64,000 bases of DNA from Leptotrichia hofstadii (lineage in GTDB: Bacteria > Fusobacteriota > Fusobacteriia > Fusobacteriales > Leptotrichiaceae): positions 620,001 to 684,000 of the forward strand of contig NZ_AP019823.1 in assembly GCF_007990525.1 (NCBI RefSeq), read 5' to 3'. The notes beneath the pieces were generated by a model that did not search any database, was not told the origin of the DNA, and was given only the letters and a program-made list of their open reading frames with translations. The position numbers and the translations under genes are program-made. Positions 18,009 to 27,543 of the stretch are shown piece after piece; position 1 is the first letter of the stretch; each line of letters opens with the position of its first letter.

Positions 18009-19691
18009 ATGGCAAAAGATGTTTTACATGAACTAAGGGATATAAATTCACTAAAATCAAGACGGAATAATGTGGTACTTATATTATTGTGCTTTTTAGT
18101 AGGGATTTTTTCAGGAATAATTGTCGGAACATATACGTTGATGTTAAAAAAAATGTCGATTTTCAGGGAATTTTTTACAACAAATCTGGAATTTCATAAA
18201 ATATTTATTGGAATAGCAGTTTTTATTATTATGGGGTTAGCCATGCAATTTATGCTTGTAAAATATCCATTAATTAGTGGGAGTGGAATCCCTCAGGTTA
18301 GTGGACTGCTTACGAAAAAAGTGAAATTTAAATGGTTTGGGGAACTGGTTACAAAATTTGTGGGAGGAATATTAGCGATTGGGGCTGGAATGTCTATGGG
18401 ACGTGAAGGACCTTCGGTTCATTTAGGGGCTTTGGTTGGCTCTGGAATAAAGGAAATTACAAAACGTTCTGAAGTAGAGGAGAAATATCTCGTAACATGT
18501 GGAGCAAGTGCTGGAATTTCTTCAACATTTAATGCGCCGCTAGCAGGAGTCATTTTTTCGCTTGAAGAACTGCATAAATTTTTCTCGCCGTTATTGTTAA
18601 TTTGTACTCTTGTGGCAAGCGGAACCTCAAATTTTGTTTCAAGAATGATTTTAGGCTCGCAAACTTCCTTTCAATACAATTTTATGCTTCCCAAGGACAT
18701 ACCATATTATATATTTGCTCTTATAACAGTTATTTTCTGCATTATAATTACGATTACTGGAAAAGCATTCAGCTATTTTTTATTGCTTATTCAAAGACAT
18801 TATAGAAAGATTAAAATTAATAAATATGTAAAAATAGCTCTGTTTATGATAATGGCATACGTTATTGCCGTATATTTTAGTGAAATAACAGGTGGTGGAC
18901 ACGAACTTATTGAGGAAATGTTTGGGAAAGATGTTATTCTAAGGACACTCATTATAATTTTAGCTTTGAAATTCTTTTATACAATGCTTTGCTATGCAAC
19001 AGGAGCACCTGGCGGGATTTTCTTGCCGATGCTTGTAATAGGAGCTTTAACAGGAAAAGTGTACGGAGGAATATTAAATCAGTATTTTGCAATTCCTAGT
19101 GAAGTAATCGTTCATTTTATGCTGCTGGGAATGGCGGCCTATTTTACAGCAGTTGTGAGAGCTCCGATTACTGGAATCACGTTAATTCTTGAAATGACGG
19201 GAAATTTTTCGTATCTTTATATGTTAATAATTGTCTGCACAATAACTTATATTTTTACAGAATTGCTTAAAATGGAGCCAATTTACGAGCGGCTTTATTT
19301 TAATATGTTTCAGAAGCAGATTTTAGAGGAAGACGAGAAAAAAAGAAGAATGCAGAAACGTTTCAAAAGACTGGAAATTTTGGAAAAATGGTGGAAAAAT
19401 AAAAAAATTGAAATTGGAATAAAGCCAGACGAAAAAAATATAAAGGATAAAATAGTGACACTTTTAATTCCTGTGGGAGCAAATTCTGAATTTGACAATA
19501 AGACAGTTAAAGAACTAAAACTGCCTGAAAATCTTCTTATTGTGAGTGTACGCAAGGCTGGGAAAGATAGCATCGCACGGGGAGATACATTAATTCAGAG
19601 CGGAAATCAGCTTGTAATTATTACGGATTATACGACAGCACAGAAGTATGCTGGGGAATTGAAGGAAAAGGGAATGAAAATAGTAGATTAA
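18009..19691 (+). CDS. ClC-family chloride channel or H+/Cl- antiporter with C-terminal RCK_C (TrkA-C) domain (560 aa)
   Basis: An inner-membrane anion transporter. ATG 18009 is chosen over an earlier in-frame codon at 17976, because AAGGAAGAAGG lies 8 nt before it and the earlier codon is inside apbE. Three ClC selectivity motifs are present: GSGIP (91-95), GREGP (131-135, with the gating glutamate E133) and GAPGGIFLP (about 332-340). About ten hydrophobic segments fill residues 20-415. A charged linker then leads to a C-terminal TrkA-C/RCK_C domain (about 475-560) of the kind that binds small ligands and gates transport. The gating Glu fits either channel or antiporter; the proton glutamate was not assigned. 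Last gene of the run; a terminator follows 24 nt downstream. Confidence 0.92.
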   Translation: MAKDVLHELRDINSLKSRRNNVVLILLCFLVGIFSGIIVGTYTLMLKKMSIFREFFTTNLEFHKIFIGIAVFIIMGLAMQFMLVKYPLISGSGIPQVSGLLTKKVKFKWFGELVTKFVGGILAIGAGMSMGREGPSVHLGALVGSGIKEITKRSEVEEKYLVTCGASAGISSTFNAPLAGVIFSLEELHKFFSPLLLICTLVASGTSNFVSRMILGSQTSFQYNFMLPKDIPYYIFALITVIFCIIITITGKAFSYFLLLIQRHYRKIKINKYVKIALFMIMAYVIAVYFSEITGGGHELIEEMFGKDVILRTLIIILALKFFYTMLCYATGAPGGIFLPMLVIGALTGKVYGGILNQYFAIPSEVIVHFMLLGMAAYFTAVVRAPITGITLILEMTGNFSYLYMLIIVCTITYIFTELLKMEPIYERLYFNMFQKQILEEDEKKRRMQKRFKRLEILEKWWKNKKIEIGIKPDEKNIKDKIVTLLIPVGANSEFDNKTVKELKLPENLLIVSVRKAGKDSIARGDTLIQSGNQLVIITDYTTAQKYAGELKEKGMKIVD

Positions 19692-19714
19692 AAAAATAAT
19701 ATGCTTGAAAAAAG

Positions 19715-19748
19715 AAAAACAGTGGAATTTTACTTTCACTGTTTTTTT
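19715..19748. terminator. Bidirectional terminator between clc and glpK
   Basis: AAAAACAGTG (19715-19724) pairs with CACTGTTTTT (19737-19746). A residues on the left and T residues on the right allow termination of both converging genes. Confidence 0.85.
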
Positions 19749-19762
19749 GTATTTGTTATTTG

Positions 19763-21321
<1,559 letters not shown>

Positions 21322-21330
21322 ATTTTTAAT

Positions 21331-21359
21331 TTGTAAAATGATGGAATCTGTGATATAAT
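21331..21359 (+). promoter_or_regulatory. Promoter of the SemiSWEET gene
   Basis: TTGTAA (21331-21336), 17 nt, TATAAT (21354-21359). It lies back to back with the glpK promoter; the two -35 boxes are only 9 nt apart, so one bound regulator could affect both. Confidence 0.78.
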
Positions 21360-21408
21360 ACAAATTATAGTAAAAATTACTAAATTTTTTAAACACAAGG
21401 AGGAAAAA

Positions 21409-21672
21409 ATGGACAAAAAGAAAATCAACACAATCGTTGGCTCAATAGGAGCATTTATAGGTATATTTGTATTTATAACATATATTCCTCAAATTATTGC
21501 TAATATAGGTGGAGAAAAAGCACAGCCATGGCAACCGCTTACTGCCTCAGTTTCCTGTTTAATATGGGTAATTTACGGATGGACTAAAGAACCAAAAAAA
21601 GATTATATTTTAATTGTGCCAAATGCAGCAGGGGTAATATTAGGATTTTTGACTTTTATTACAGCACTTTAA
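21409..21672 (+). CDS. SemiSWEET-type sugar transporter (87 aa)
   Basis: A small three-helix membrane protein of the MtN3/PQ-loop family. SemiSWEETs dimerise to form a passive sugar pore. Visible features: TM1 (about 9-30) ending in the PQ motif FITYIPQI, a linker with KAQPWQPL, TM2 with the conserved SVSCLIWVIYGW, and TM3 with VPNAAGVILGFLTFIT, in which the Asn of the PN pair is the family's substrate-contact residue. Length matches the usual 85-95 residues. ATG follows GGAGG (about 6 nt). It has its own promoter and terminator and lies divergent to glpK. The sugar cannot be told from sequence. Confidence 0.9.
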   Translation: MDKKKINTIVGSIGAFIGIFVFITYIPQIIANIGGEKAQPWQPLTASVSCLIWVIYGWTKEPKKDYILIVPNAAGVILGFLTFITAL

Positions 21673-21686
21673 TAAAAAATAACTTT

Positions 21687-21716
21687 AAAAGACTGTGAAA
21701 AATCAGTCTTTTTTTC
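21687..21716 (+). terminator. Terminator of the SemiSWEET gene
   Basis: AAAGACTG (21688-21695) pairs with CAGTCTTT (21704-21711), followed by seven Ts. Confidence 0.88.
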
Positions 21717-21748
21717 TTTTCCAGATTTATAAAAAAAAATTATTTTTC

Positions 21749-21777
21749 TTTAATTTTTAGATTATTTAAGGTATAAT
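21749..21777 (+). promoter_or_regulatory. Probable promoter of cbiE
   Basis: A perfect TATAAT at 21772-21777 with a weak -35 (TTTAAT, 17-nt spacer), 33 nt before the cbiE start. Confidence 0.45.
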
Positions 21778-21810
21778 AAACTGATAAAAATTTAAAATGT
21801 GAGGAGAAAT

Positions 21811-22443
21811 ATGAAAAATAAAATAAATGTACTTGGATTAGGTCCTGGAAATTTGGACTATACTTTGCCCATTGTATTAAAGGAAATTATGGAATCAGAA
21901 ATAATAATCGGTGGAAAACGTCATATCGAGAGTCTTGGGAAATATGCTGAAAATAAGGAATATTGTTATATTAATGCTGATTTGCAAAGAGTTTTGGATT
22001 TTATTGAGCAAAATAGAGATAAGAAAATGTCATTAATATTGTCTGGAGATACGGGATTTTACAGTATGCTGACATTTATGAGAAAGCATTTTAAGGCTAA
22101 TGAACTGAATGTGATACCTGGAATATCTTCAGTTCAATATATGTTTGCAAAAGTTTCGAGCTATTGGAATGATGCCTTTGTGTCGAGTGTTCACGGAAGA
22201 AACACTGAATATGTGGAAAAATTACGTGAATATGGAAAAATTGGACTTTTGACGGATAAGAAGAATACCCCTCAAAGGATTGCAGAGGAAGTTGTCAAGG
22301 CTGGAATGACTGAAGCGACAATATATGTAGGAGAAAATTTATCCTATGAAAATGAAAAAATATGGGAAATGCCAGTAAAGGAAATGATGGAATACGAAAG
22401 GGATTTTGAAATGAATGTAGTGCTGGTTTTTTTACAGGATTAA
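21811..22443 (+). CDS. cbiE: Cobalt-precorrin-7 (C5)-methyltransferase CbiE (211 aa)
   Basis: SAM-dependent methylation of C5 on the corrin ring in cobalamin synthesis. In many species CbiE works with CbiT, which methylates C15 and decarboxylates. Landmarks: N-terminal VLGLGPGN, IIIGGKRH, LILSGDTGFYS, and VIPGISSVQYMFAKV followed by VSSVHGR. The length is that of stand-alone CbiE, with no fused CbiT domain. ATG 21811 follows GAGGAG closely (4 nt); a GTG at 21799 overlaps that site and is less likely. No other corrin-ring gene is adjacent; cbiB lies about 5 kb downstream. The next gene, an exported protein, starts 32 nt later and is probably cotranscribed. Confidence 0.9.
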   Translation: MKNKINVLGLGPGNLDYTLPIVLKEIMESEIIIGGKRHIESLGKYAENKEYCYINADLQRVLDFIEQNRDKKMSLILSGDTGFYSMLTFMRKHFKANELNVIPGISSVQYMFAKVSSYWNDAFVSSVHGRNTEYVEKLREYGKIGLLTDKKNTPQRIAEEVVKAGMTEATIYVGENLSYENEKIWEMPVKEMMEYERDFEMNVVLVFLQD

Positions 22444-22475
22444 AGGAGTACAGTAAAATTTTAAGGAGGGAAAGT

Positions 22476-23255
22476 ATGGATTTTATAATGCTTTCAGGTA
22501 AAAAAAGATTGAAGAAAAGTTTGAAAATAGTATTTGCGGCAATAATATTTTTTATAGTTAGCATATTATCTTTTTCTGAAAAGTCAGAATTTTTAGCAAT
22601 TGGAAATTTGAAAATTGTAAGGCAGGAGCCGTTAGTTATAAAGAGGGAAGATTTGAATATTACGATTGAAAAAAATAAGACAATAAAGGTTGAAAGTGTT
22701 TATACATTTGAGAATGTCGGAAATTATAATGTGAAATCGACGTTTATGTTTTGGCTGGACACAAATATTGAGAAGAGCTTAAAAGAGGATTTTAGTAATA
22801 AAAATACGAATAATCGAGGGAAATTTGTAAAAAATATAAAGTTTTTGACAGATTATAAAAAGGCACAAAATTTGAGAGCAGTTATAAAATTTGATGAAAA
22901 TATTTATGAAAGTCAAGTTACAGATAGTATCCAGCGTGAATGGTTTGCCATTTCAAAGGTTATTCCGTCGATGGAAGAAGGGAAAATCGCTGTTTATTAT
23001 GATTTAGTAAATACAAAATTTTCAAGAAATAAGGATTTTGTGTACAGTTTTGAGTTAGTTGACAATTTTTTTAACAAAAATAAGGCGGAAATATTGTATG
23101 TAAATGTTTATAACAAATCAGATTTAAAAATTGACAGTATAAATTTTAAAGATTATGAATTTAAGAATGTTAGTAAAAATAATACAAAAGAGCATTACGA
23201 ACTGCTAGAGAGTGGAGTAAATCTGGATGGAAAAATTTCAATAAAATTTAAGTAG
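22476..23255 (+). CDS. Exported protein of unknown function (259 aa)
   Basis: I do not recognise a family. ATG follows AGGAGG by 6 nt. A basic N terminus (GKKRLKKSLK) leads into one hydrophobic segment (about 18-33, VFAAIIFFIVSILSFS), a signal peptide or anchor. The rest looks beta-rich and soluble, with the stretch VESVYTFENVGNYNVKST like an immunoglobulin-type strand pair, then FMFWLD and IQREWFAISKVIP. No cysteine lipobox is present. It follows cbiE by 32 nt, but nothing ties it to cobalamin. Confidence 0.6.
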   Translation: MDFIMLSGKKRLKKSLKIVFAAIIFFIVSILSFSEKSEFLAIGNLKIVRQEPLVIKREDLNITIEKNKTIKVESVYTFENVGNYNVKSTFMFWLDTNIEKSLKEDFSNKNTNNRGKFVKNIKFLTDYKKAQNLRAVIKFDENIYESQVTDSIQREWFAISKVIPSMEEGKIAVYYDLVNTKFSRNKDFVYSFELVDNFFNKNKAEILYVNVYNKSDLKIDSINFKDYEFKNVSKNNTKEHYELLESGVNLDGKISIKFK

Positions 23256-23263
23256 GGCAAATG

Positions 23264-23293
23264 TTGGTAATTTTGCCTGAAATGTAGTAAAAT
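23264..23293 (+). promoter_or_regulatory. Possible promoter of rsmD
   Basis: TTGGTA (23264-23269), 18 nt, TAAAAT (23288-23293), 55 nt before the rsmD start. Matches are moderate. Confidence 0.35.
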
Positions 23294-23348
23294 ATACACA
23301 GATTAATCCAAATATAGAGAGAATCATAAAAATTGAAAAGAGGAAAAA

Positions 23349-23903
23349 ATGAGAATTGTAGCAGGAACATTGAAAAATAGAAGAATAAAATCAAGGGAAG
23401 GAAGAGAAACTAGACCTACGCTTGAAAGAATAAAGGAGGCAATTTTCAGTATAATTGGAGAAAAAGTTGTAGATGCAAAATTTCTGGACTTGTATTCAGG
23501 AACGGGAAATGTCTCATTTGAAGCACTTAGCCGTGGTGCAAAAAGAGCGATTATGATTGAGGAAGATAAAGAGGCGCTTAGAGTAATTATTGAAAATGTG
23601 AATCATCTTGGAGTGGAAGAAAAATGCCGTGCCTACAAAAATGATGTTTTTCGAGCTATAGAAATCCTTTCAAGAAAAAATGAAACATTTGATATAATAT
23701 TTTTGGATCCGCCTTACAAGGAAAATATTTCAACAAAAACGATTGAAAAAATATCAGAAGAAAATCTTTTGGAGCGAGATGGAATTATAATTTCAGAACA
23801 TAGTACATATGAAAAAATGGCGGATAAAATAGGTAATTTTGTGAAATACGATGAAAGAGATTACAATAAGAAGGTAGTTAGTTTTTATAGGTTTGAGGAT
23901 TGA
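23349..23903 (+). CDS. rsmD: 16S rRNA (guanine(966)-N2)-methyltransferase RsmD (184 aa)
   Basis: Methylates G966 of 16S rRNA in the assembled small subunit, using SAM. Landmarks: N-terminal MRIVAGTLKNRRI, RPTLERIKEAIFSII, SAM-binding FLDLYSGTGNVSFEALSRGA with acidic MIEED, and catalytic DPPYKE (usual DPPY). Length is normal for the family. ATG follows GAGG in AAAGAGGAAAAA. xseB starts 31 nt after its stop and is probably cotranscribed. Confidence 0.95.
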   Translation: MRIVAGTLKNRRIKSREGRETRPTLERIKEAIFSIIGEKVVDAKFLDLYSGTGNVSFEALSRGAKRAIMIEEDKEALRVIIENVNHLGVEEKCRAYKNDVFRAIEILSRKNETFDIIFLDPPYKENISTKTIEKISEENLLERDGIIISEHSTYEKMADKIGNFVKYDERDYNKKVVSFYRFED

Positions 23904-23934
23904 AAAAAATAAAAAATAAAGGAGAAAAATAAAA

Positions 23935-24156
23935 ATGGCAGTGAAAAAACAAAGTTATGAAGAAAATATTGCACAAATTGATGAAATTTTGGAAAAATTG
24001 GAAAGTGAGGAATTATCACTAGATGATTCAATTTCTGAATATGAGAAAGCAATTAAACTTATTAAAGATTCCGAGAAATTGCTTGAAGCTGGGGAAGGGA
24101 AAGTTATGAAGGTACTTGAAAAAAATGGAAAAGTGGAAATGGAAGAATTTGAATAA
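23935..24156 (+). CDS. xseB: Exodeoxyribonuclease VII small subunit (73 aa)
   Basis: Small helical subunit that binds several times to XseA to form exonuclease VII, a single-strand DNA exonuclease. The pattern SYEENIAQIDEILEKLESEELSLDDSI, followed by a second helix (YEKAIKLIKDSEKLLEAGEGKV), is typical of the family. ATG has AAAGGAG 9 nt upstream. The large subunit xseA is not in the window. In many genomes xseB is followed closely by ispA. Here a 293-nt gap with repeat copy A separates them. Confidence 0.93.
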   Translation: MAVKKQSYEENIAQIDEILEKLESEELSLDDSISEYEKAIKLIKDSEKLLEAGEGKVMKVLEKNGKVEMEEFE

Positions 24157-24197
24157 AGATTAAAGATAGATTTTTTAAATATAGTCTAATATAAGCT

Positions 24198-24325
24198 AAA
24201 CCGTCGGAGAATTTTTCTGTGCTGGCAAAACTGTTTGAGCATAGCGAGTTTTTTGTCAGTGCAGAAAAATGTCGTAGACTAGCCATAGGTTGTAGGATTT
24301 GCGGCAATGAGCAATCCTACGAAAC
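24198..24325 (+). repeat. Structured intergenic repeat, copy A
   Basis: One of four related elements. On the + strand: AAACCGTCGG; left arm ATTTTTCTGTGCTGGCAAAA (24211-24230); core GTTTGAGC-ATA-GCGAGTTT (24233-24251); right arm complementary to the left over 20 positions with three mismatches, all of which are G-U pairs on this strand; then GTAGAC, TAGCC and AGGTTG; then hairpin GTAGGATT...AATCCTAC (24292-24320) with GCGGCAATGA in its loop. It fills the gap between xseB and ispA. No gene is visible in this gap. Confidence 0.7.
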
Positions 24326-24449
24326 AAAAAAAACATAGTAATTAGTTGAATAATTATGAAATAGTTAGTATAAAAATTTATTCCTATTTTCAAAAGGAGT
24401 TTAGTATTAGTTTTTAAGTAAAATAAAAATTTGAGTGACGGGGGATAAA

Positions 24450-25340
24450 ATGTTACGGGAATATTTGGAAGAAAAAAAGAAGATTGTGGAAGGCAGTCTG
24501 ATAGAATTGCTTGCAAATTACAGAAATAAATATCCTGAAAAATTGGCGGAAGCAATGGAATATGCAGTTATGAACGGAGGAAAGCGAATACGTCCTGTTT
24601 TGATGTATATGATTTGTAATTTATTTGAAAAGAATAATTATGAAAGTTATGATAAAGTCAGAGAAATTGCCGTTGCACTTGAGTTTATACATTGTTATTC
24701 ACTCGTTCACGATGATTTGCCGGCGATGGACAATGATGATTACAGACGTGGTAAACTTACAGTTCATAAAAAATACAATGAAGCAATCGGGATTCTTGTG
24801 GGAGATGTTCTTTTGACAGAAGCCTTCGGAATAATTGCAAATTCTAAAAGTTTAGGAGATAAAAATAAGGTTGAAATTATTTCAAAATTATCTGAATATG
24901 CAGGATTTTTTGGAATGGTTGGAGGGCAGTTTATAGATATGGAGTCTGAAAATAAGAAAGTGGAAATTGACACATTAAAGTATATTCACGCACATAAAAC
25001 TGGGAAATTGCTAACTGCTGCAATAGAATTGCCGATGATTGCTTTGGATATTGAAGATGAAAAGCGTGAAAAAATGGTGGAATATTCAAAATTATTGGGA
25101 ATTGCCTTTCAGATTAAGGATGATATTTTGGATATTGAAGGGAATTTTGAGGAAATTGGTAAAAAATCGAATGATGCTCAAAATGAAAAGACGACCTATC
25201 CTAGTATTTTTGGACTTGAGAAAAGCAAAAAATTACTTCAGGAATATTTGAAAAAAGCAAAAAAGATTATTGAAGATGAGTTTGAAAACAATCAATTGTT
25301 TTTGGAATTAACTGATTATTTTGGGAATAGAAAAAAATAA
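24450..25340 (+). CDS. ispA: Polyprenyl (farnesyl/geranyl) diphosphate synthase (296 aa)
   Basis: Condenses isopentenyl diphosphate with allylic diphosphates to make farnesyl- or geranylgeranyl-PP, precursor of undecaprenyl carriers. Landmarks: GGKRIRPVL, the first Asp-rich motif DDLPAMDNDDYRRG, LVGDVLLTEAF, GQFIDME, HKTGKLL and the second Asp-rich motif DDILD. Length matches bacterial IspA. ATG 24450 is chosen because a GGGGG ribosome-binding site (24440-24444) lies just before it; a GTG at 24435 precedes that site. Product chain length cannot be settled from sequence. The following lipoprotein-like gene starts 28 nt downstream. Confidence 0.92.
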   Translation: MLREYLEEKKKIVEGSLIELLANYRNKYPEKLAEAMEYAVMNGGKRIRPVLMYMICNLFEKNNYESYDKVREIAVALEFIHCYSLVHDDLPAMDNDDYRRGKLTVHKKYNEAIGILVGDVLLTEAFGIIANSKSLGDKNKVEIISKLSEYAGFFGMVGGQFIDMESENKKVEIDTLKYIHAHKTGKLLTAAIELPMIALDIEDEKREKMVEYSKLLGIAFQIKDDILDIEGNFEEIGKKSNDAQNEKTTYPSIFGLEKSKKLLQEYLKKAKKIIEDEFENNQLFLELTDYFGNRKK

Positions 25341-25368
25341 GAAGACTGTAAAAAGAAAGCGAGATATT

Positions 25369-26079
25369 ATGAAGATAAAAAAATTAGTGATGACAGTACT
25401 GGTGTTATTATTTGTGCAGATGTGCGGACCTGAGCCTAAATTGGACTATAATGTTACAAAAAGTGAAAGTTACAAAATTTCTGAGAAAAAAATGAAAAAG
25501 AATTCTTTAGAAGTAAAAAAAGGGTTTGAAGCTGATAATGAGAAATTTGAAAAAAAAGTAAAAGAATCTGCTAAAAGTTTTATAGAAAATATGGTGGCAA
25601 AACAATCTATAAGTGGAAATGAAACTTTTGCCGATCAGGCAATGAAACAAATGGCAGTTAATATGATAGAAAAAGGTATCGAGTATCAGAAAAATAAAAT
25701 AGAAGAAATTAGGTTTTTTAACGATGAAGAAGCGGAGATTACTCAAAAAGTAAAAGTTTTTAGCAACAACAATGGCAGTTTTGCAAAACTTCAAAATGAA
25801 TATGAGCTTTTTAAACGTGTTGCAGAAAAATTGCGATATAAAGATACGGAAGATATGATGTCCCAAATGGAGAAAATGGATAGAAAAGAAGTTTTTTCTA
25901 AACTTATGAAGGGTATAAGCGAAGTTATTGAAGATGAATTTAAAAAAGAGGAAAATTATACAGAGATGACTACAACTGTAAGTGTACGTAAAGTAAATAA
26001 TACTTGGCATATAAAAAATCTGGATGAACAAATTAAAGCAGTGGATGTATTATTTTCAAGTTTAGCTAACAGTATGTAA
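25369..26079 (+). CDS. Putative lipoprotein of unknown function (236 aa)
   Basis: I do not recognise a named family. The N terminus MKIKKLVMTVLVLLFVQMC-GPEP is a short signal sequence ending at Cys19 followed by Gly, which suggests a lipoprotein, although VQM before the Cys is a poor lipobox. The body is highly charged and helical (Lys/Glu-rich), with a final beta-like TVSVRKVNNTWHIKNL. That ending resembles small lipoproteins whose C-terminal fold ends in a WxI strand. ATG 25369 is preceded only by the weak GCGAG. An in-frame TTG at 25321 lies inside ispA and lacks a signal-like N terminus. Confidence 0.6.
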   Translation: MKIKKLVMTVLVLLFVQMCGPEPKLDYNVTKSESYKISEKKMKKNSLEVKKGFEADNEKFEKKVKESAKSFIENMVAKQSISGNETFADQAMKQMAVNMIEKGIEYQKNKIEEIRFFNDEEAEITQKVKVFSNNNGSFAKLQNEYELFKRVAEKLRYKDTEDMMSQMEKMDRKEVFSKLMKGISEVIEDEFKKEENYTEMTTTVSVRKVNNTWHIKNLDEQIKAVDVLFSSLANSM

Positions 26080-26102
26080 AAAATATAGAAGGATAGATAA
26101 TT

Positions 26103-26882
26103 ATGTTTATAGAAAAGGAAAATTATTTTTATATTGAAGAGTTTGAAAAATACGGTATTACAGCAGTTTATACAAAAAAAATTGCTGGAAATATGTCTGA
26201 TTACTGTCCAATTGAAAATCAGGAAGAAGGAATACAAAAAAAAAATCGTGAAAAGTTATTAGAAGACTTGAATTTAACAGATAAACAGGAAGTAATGGCT
26301 TTTCAGACACATTCTAACAATGTAAAAATTATTGATGAGGATACAACGAAATATTATTATGAAAAAGAAGAAGATATTGATGGATTTCTGACAAAAAGGA
26401 AAGACATTGCTATTTTTACATTTTATGCGGATTGTTTGCCGATTTTTGTATATGATAAGGAAAATCAGGTTATAGGAGCGTGGCATTCAGGATGGCCAGG
26501 GACGTTTAAGGAAATGATGAAATCAGGGCTTTTGGAAATGCAAAAACATTATGGGACGCAAGTAGAGAATGTGATAATGGCGTTAGGAATTGGGATTGGG
26601 CAGAAAGATTATGAAGTTGGAAATGAATTTTATGATAAGTTTGTGGAAAAATTTTGGAAAAATGATAAGGAAATTGTAAAAAAATCATTCTGGCTTAATG
26701 AGAAAACAGGAAAATATCATTTTGACAATACAAAATTTAATGAACTTATGGCACTCAAACTTGGGATAAAACAGGAAAATTTGATTGTAGCAAATGAAAG
26801 CACATTTGATAAAAAATTTCATTCTTATAGAAAGGAGGGAAAAAATGCTGGAAGGGCTACAGCAATGATTAGTTTTAAATAA
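26103..26882 (+). CDS. pgeF: PgeF/YfiH-type multicopper-oxidase-fold protein (purine nucleoside phosphorylase family, 259 aa)
   Basis: Members of this family (YlmD, YfiH, LACC1) have been reported as peptidoglycan-editing factors and as purine nucleoside phosphorylase/adenosine deaminases. The metal and catalytic residues are present: His in FQTHSNNV, Cys in TFYADCLPIFVYD and His in GAWHSGWPGT. The C terminus FHSYRKEGKNAGRATAMI matches the usual SYRRDG...GRMA. The length is typical. ATG follows GAAGGA. It sits between two putative lipoprotein genes (23 nt after the first, 36 nt before the next), probably as one transcript. Confidence 0.9.
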   Translation: MFIEKENYFYIEEFEKYGITAVYTKKIAGNMSDYCPIENQEEGIQKKNREKLLEDLNLTDKQEVMAFQTHSNNVKIIDEDTTKYYYEKEEDIDGFLTKRKDIAIFTFYADCLPIFVYDKENQVIGAWHSGWPGTFKEMMKSGLLEMQKHYGTQVENVIMALGIGIGQKDYEVGNEFYDKFVEKFWKNDKEIVKKSFWLNEKTGKYHFDNTKFNELMALKLGIKQENLIVANESTFDKKFHSYRKEGKNAGRATAMISFK

Positions 26883-26918
26883 ATAAAAAATATATTTTAA
26901 GAAAGGAAAGGAAAAATT

Positions 26919-27479
26919 ATGAAAAAGATTTTAACATTAGCATTTTTAGTGATTGGAGCGACAACATTTTCTGCTGGCTGTGACTGGTTTAAAGGGAATA
27001 CAAAATATGCAGATAAAATGGTGGAACTTGTAAAGAAAGAGGGATTGACAAGCAAGGTTTATTGTGATATGGACCAAAAAAAAATGGTTTATGAAACTTT
27101 GTATAACAAGACTAATGAAAAATATATAGAAATAGGATTAAGTTACAACAAGAACAAGAAAAATGATCTTACTTATGCAGATATTCTAAATTCTTTTGCG
27201 GAATTTGAAAAAGACATAGATAAATTATACCCTTGGACAAATTTAACAAAACCAGAGTATCAAAATGCTCCAAGATACTATAATTACAGAATGTACATAT
27301 ATAGTCCTGAAAGTCAAAATGAATACATGGCTTTCCTAGTTACCTATGATACATCTAATGGAACTTGGAAGAAATATTATAATAATGGATTTTGGAAAGG
27401 AAAAGATGAAGTTGAGAAAGAAATAATAGACCTAATGAAAAAAAAGGGATTAAAAGAAACAGATAATATAATTTATTAA
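26919..27479 (+). CDS. Small exported protein, possibly a lipoprotein (186 aa)
   Basis: No family is recognised. A clear signal peptide (MKKILTLAFLVIGATTFSAG) is followed by Cys21 in SAGC, close to a lipobox though Ser at -3 is unusual. The mature part is aromatic- and Lys-rich, with YPWTNLTKPEYQ, a YYNYRMYIYSP strand and a repeated WKKYYNNGFWKG stretch. A second Cys (YCDMD) could pair with the first instead of lipidation. ATG follows GAAAGGAAAGG. Confidence 0.6.
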   Translation: MKKILTLAFLVIGATTFSAGCDWFKGNTKYADKMVELVKKEGLTSKVYCDMDQKKMVYETLYNKTNEKYIEIGLSYNKNKKNDLTYADILNSFAEFEKDIDKLYPWTNLTKPEYQNAPRYYNYRMYIYSPESQNEYMAFLVTYDTSNGTWKKYYNNGFWKGKDEVEKEIIDLMKKKGLKETDNIIY

Positions 27480-27543
27480 AAAAGTAATTTTTAAATAAAT
27501 AGTTTATATAAAAGTTACGCAATAATGAACATAGGAGATAGTA

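Noticed and set aside
22295-22564. Antisense open frame over the cbiE end
   Set aside because: No ribosome-binding site or recognisable product; it is a shadow of two genes on the other strand.
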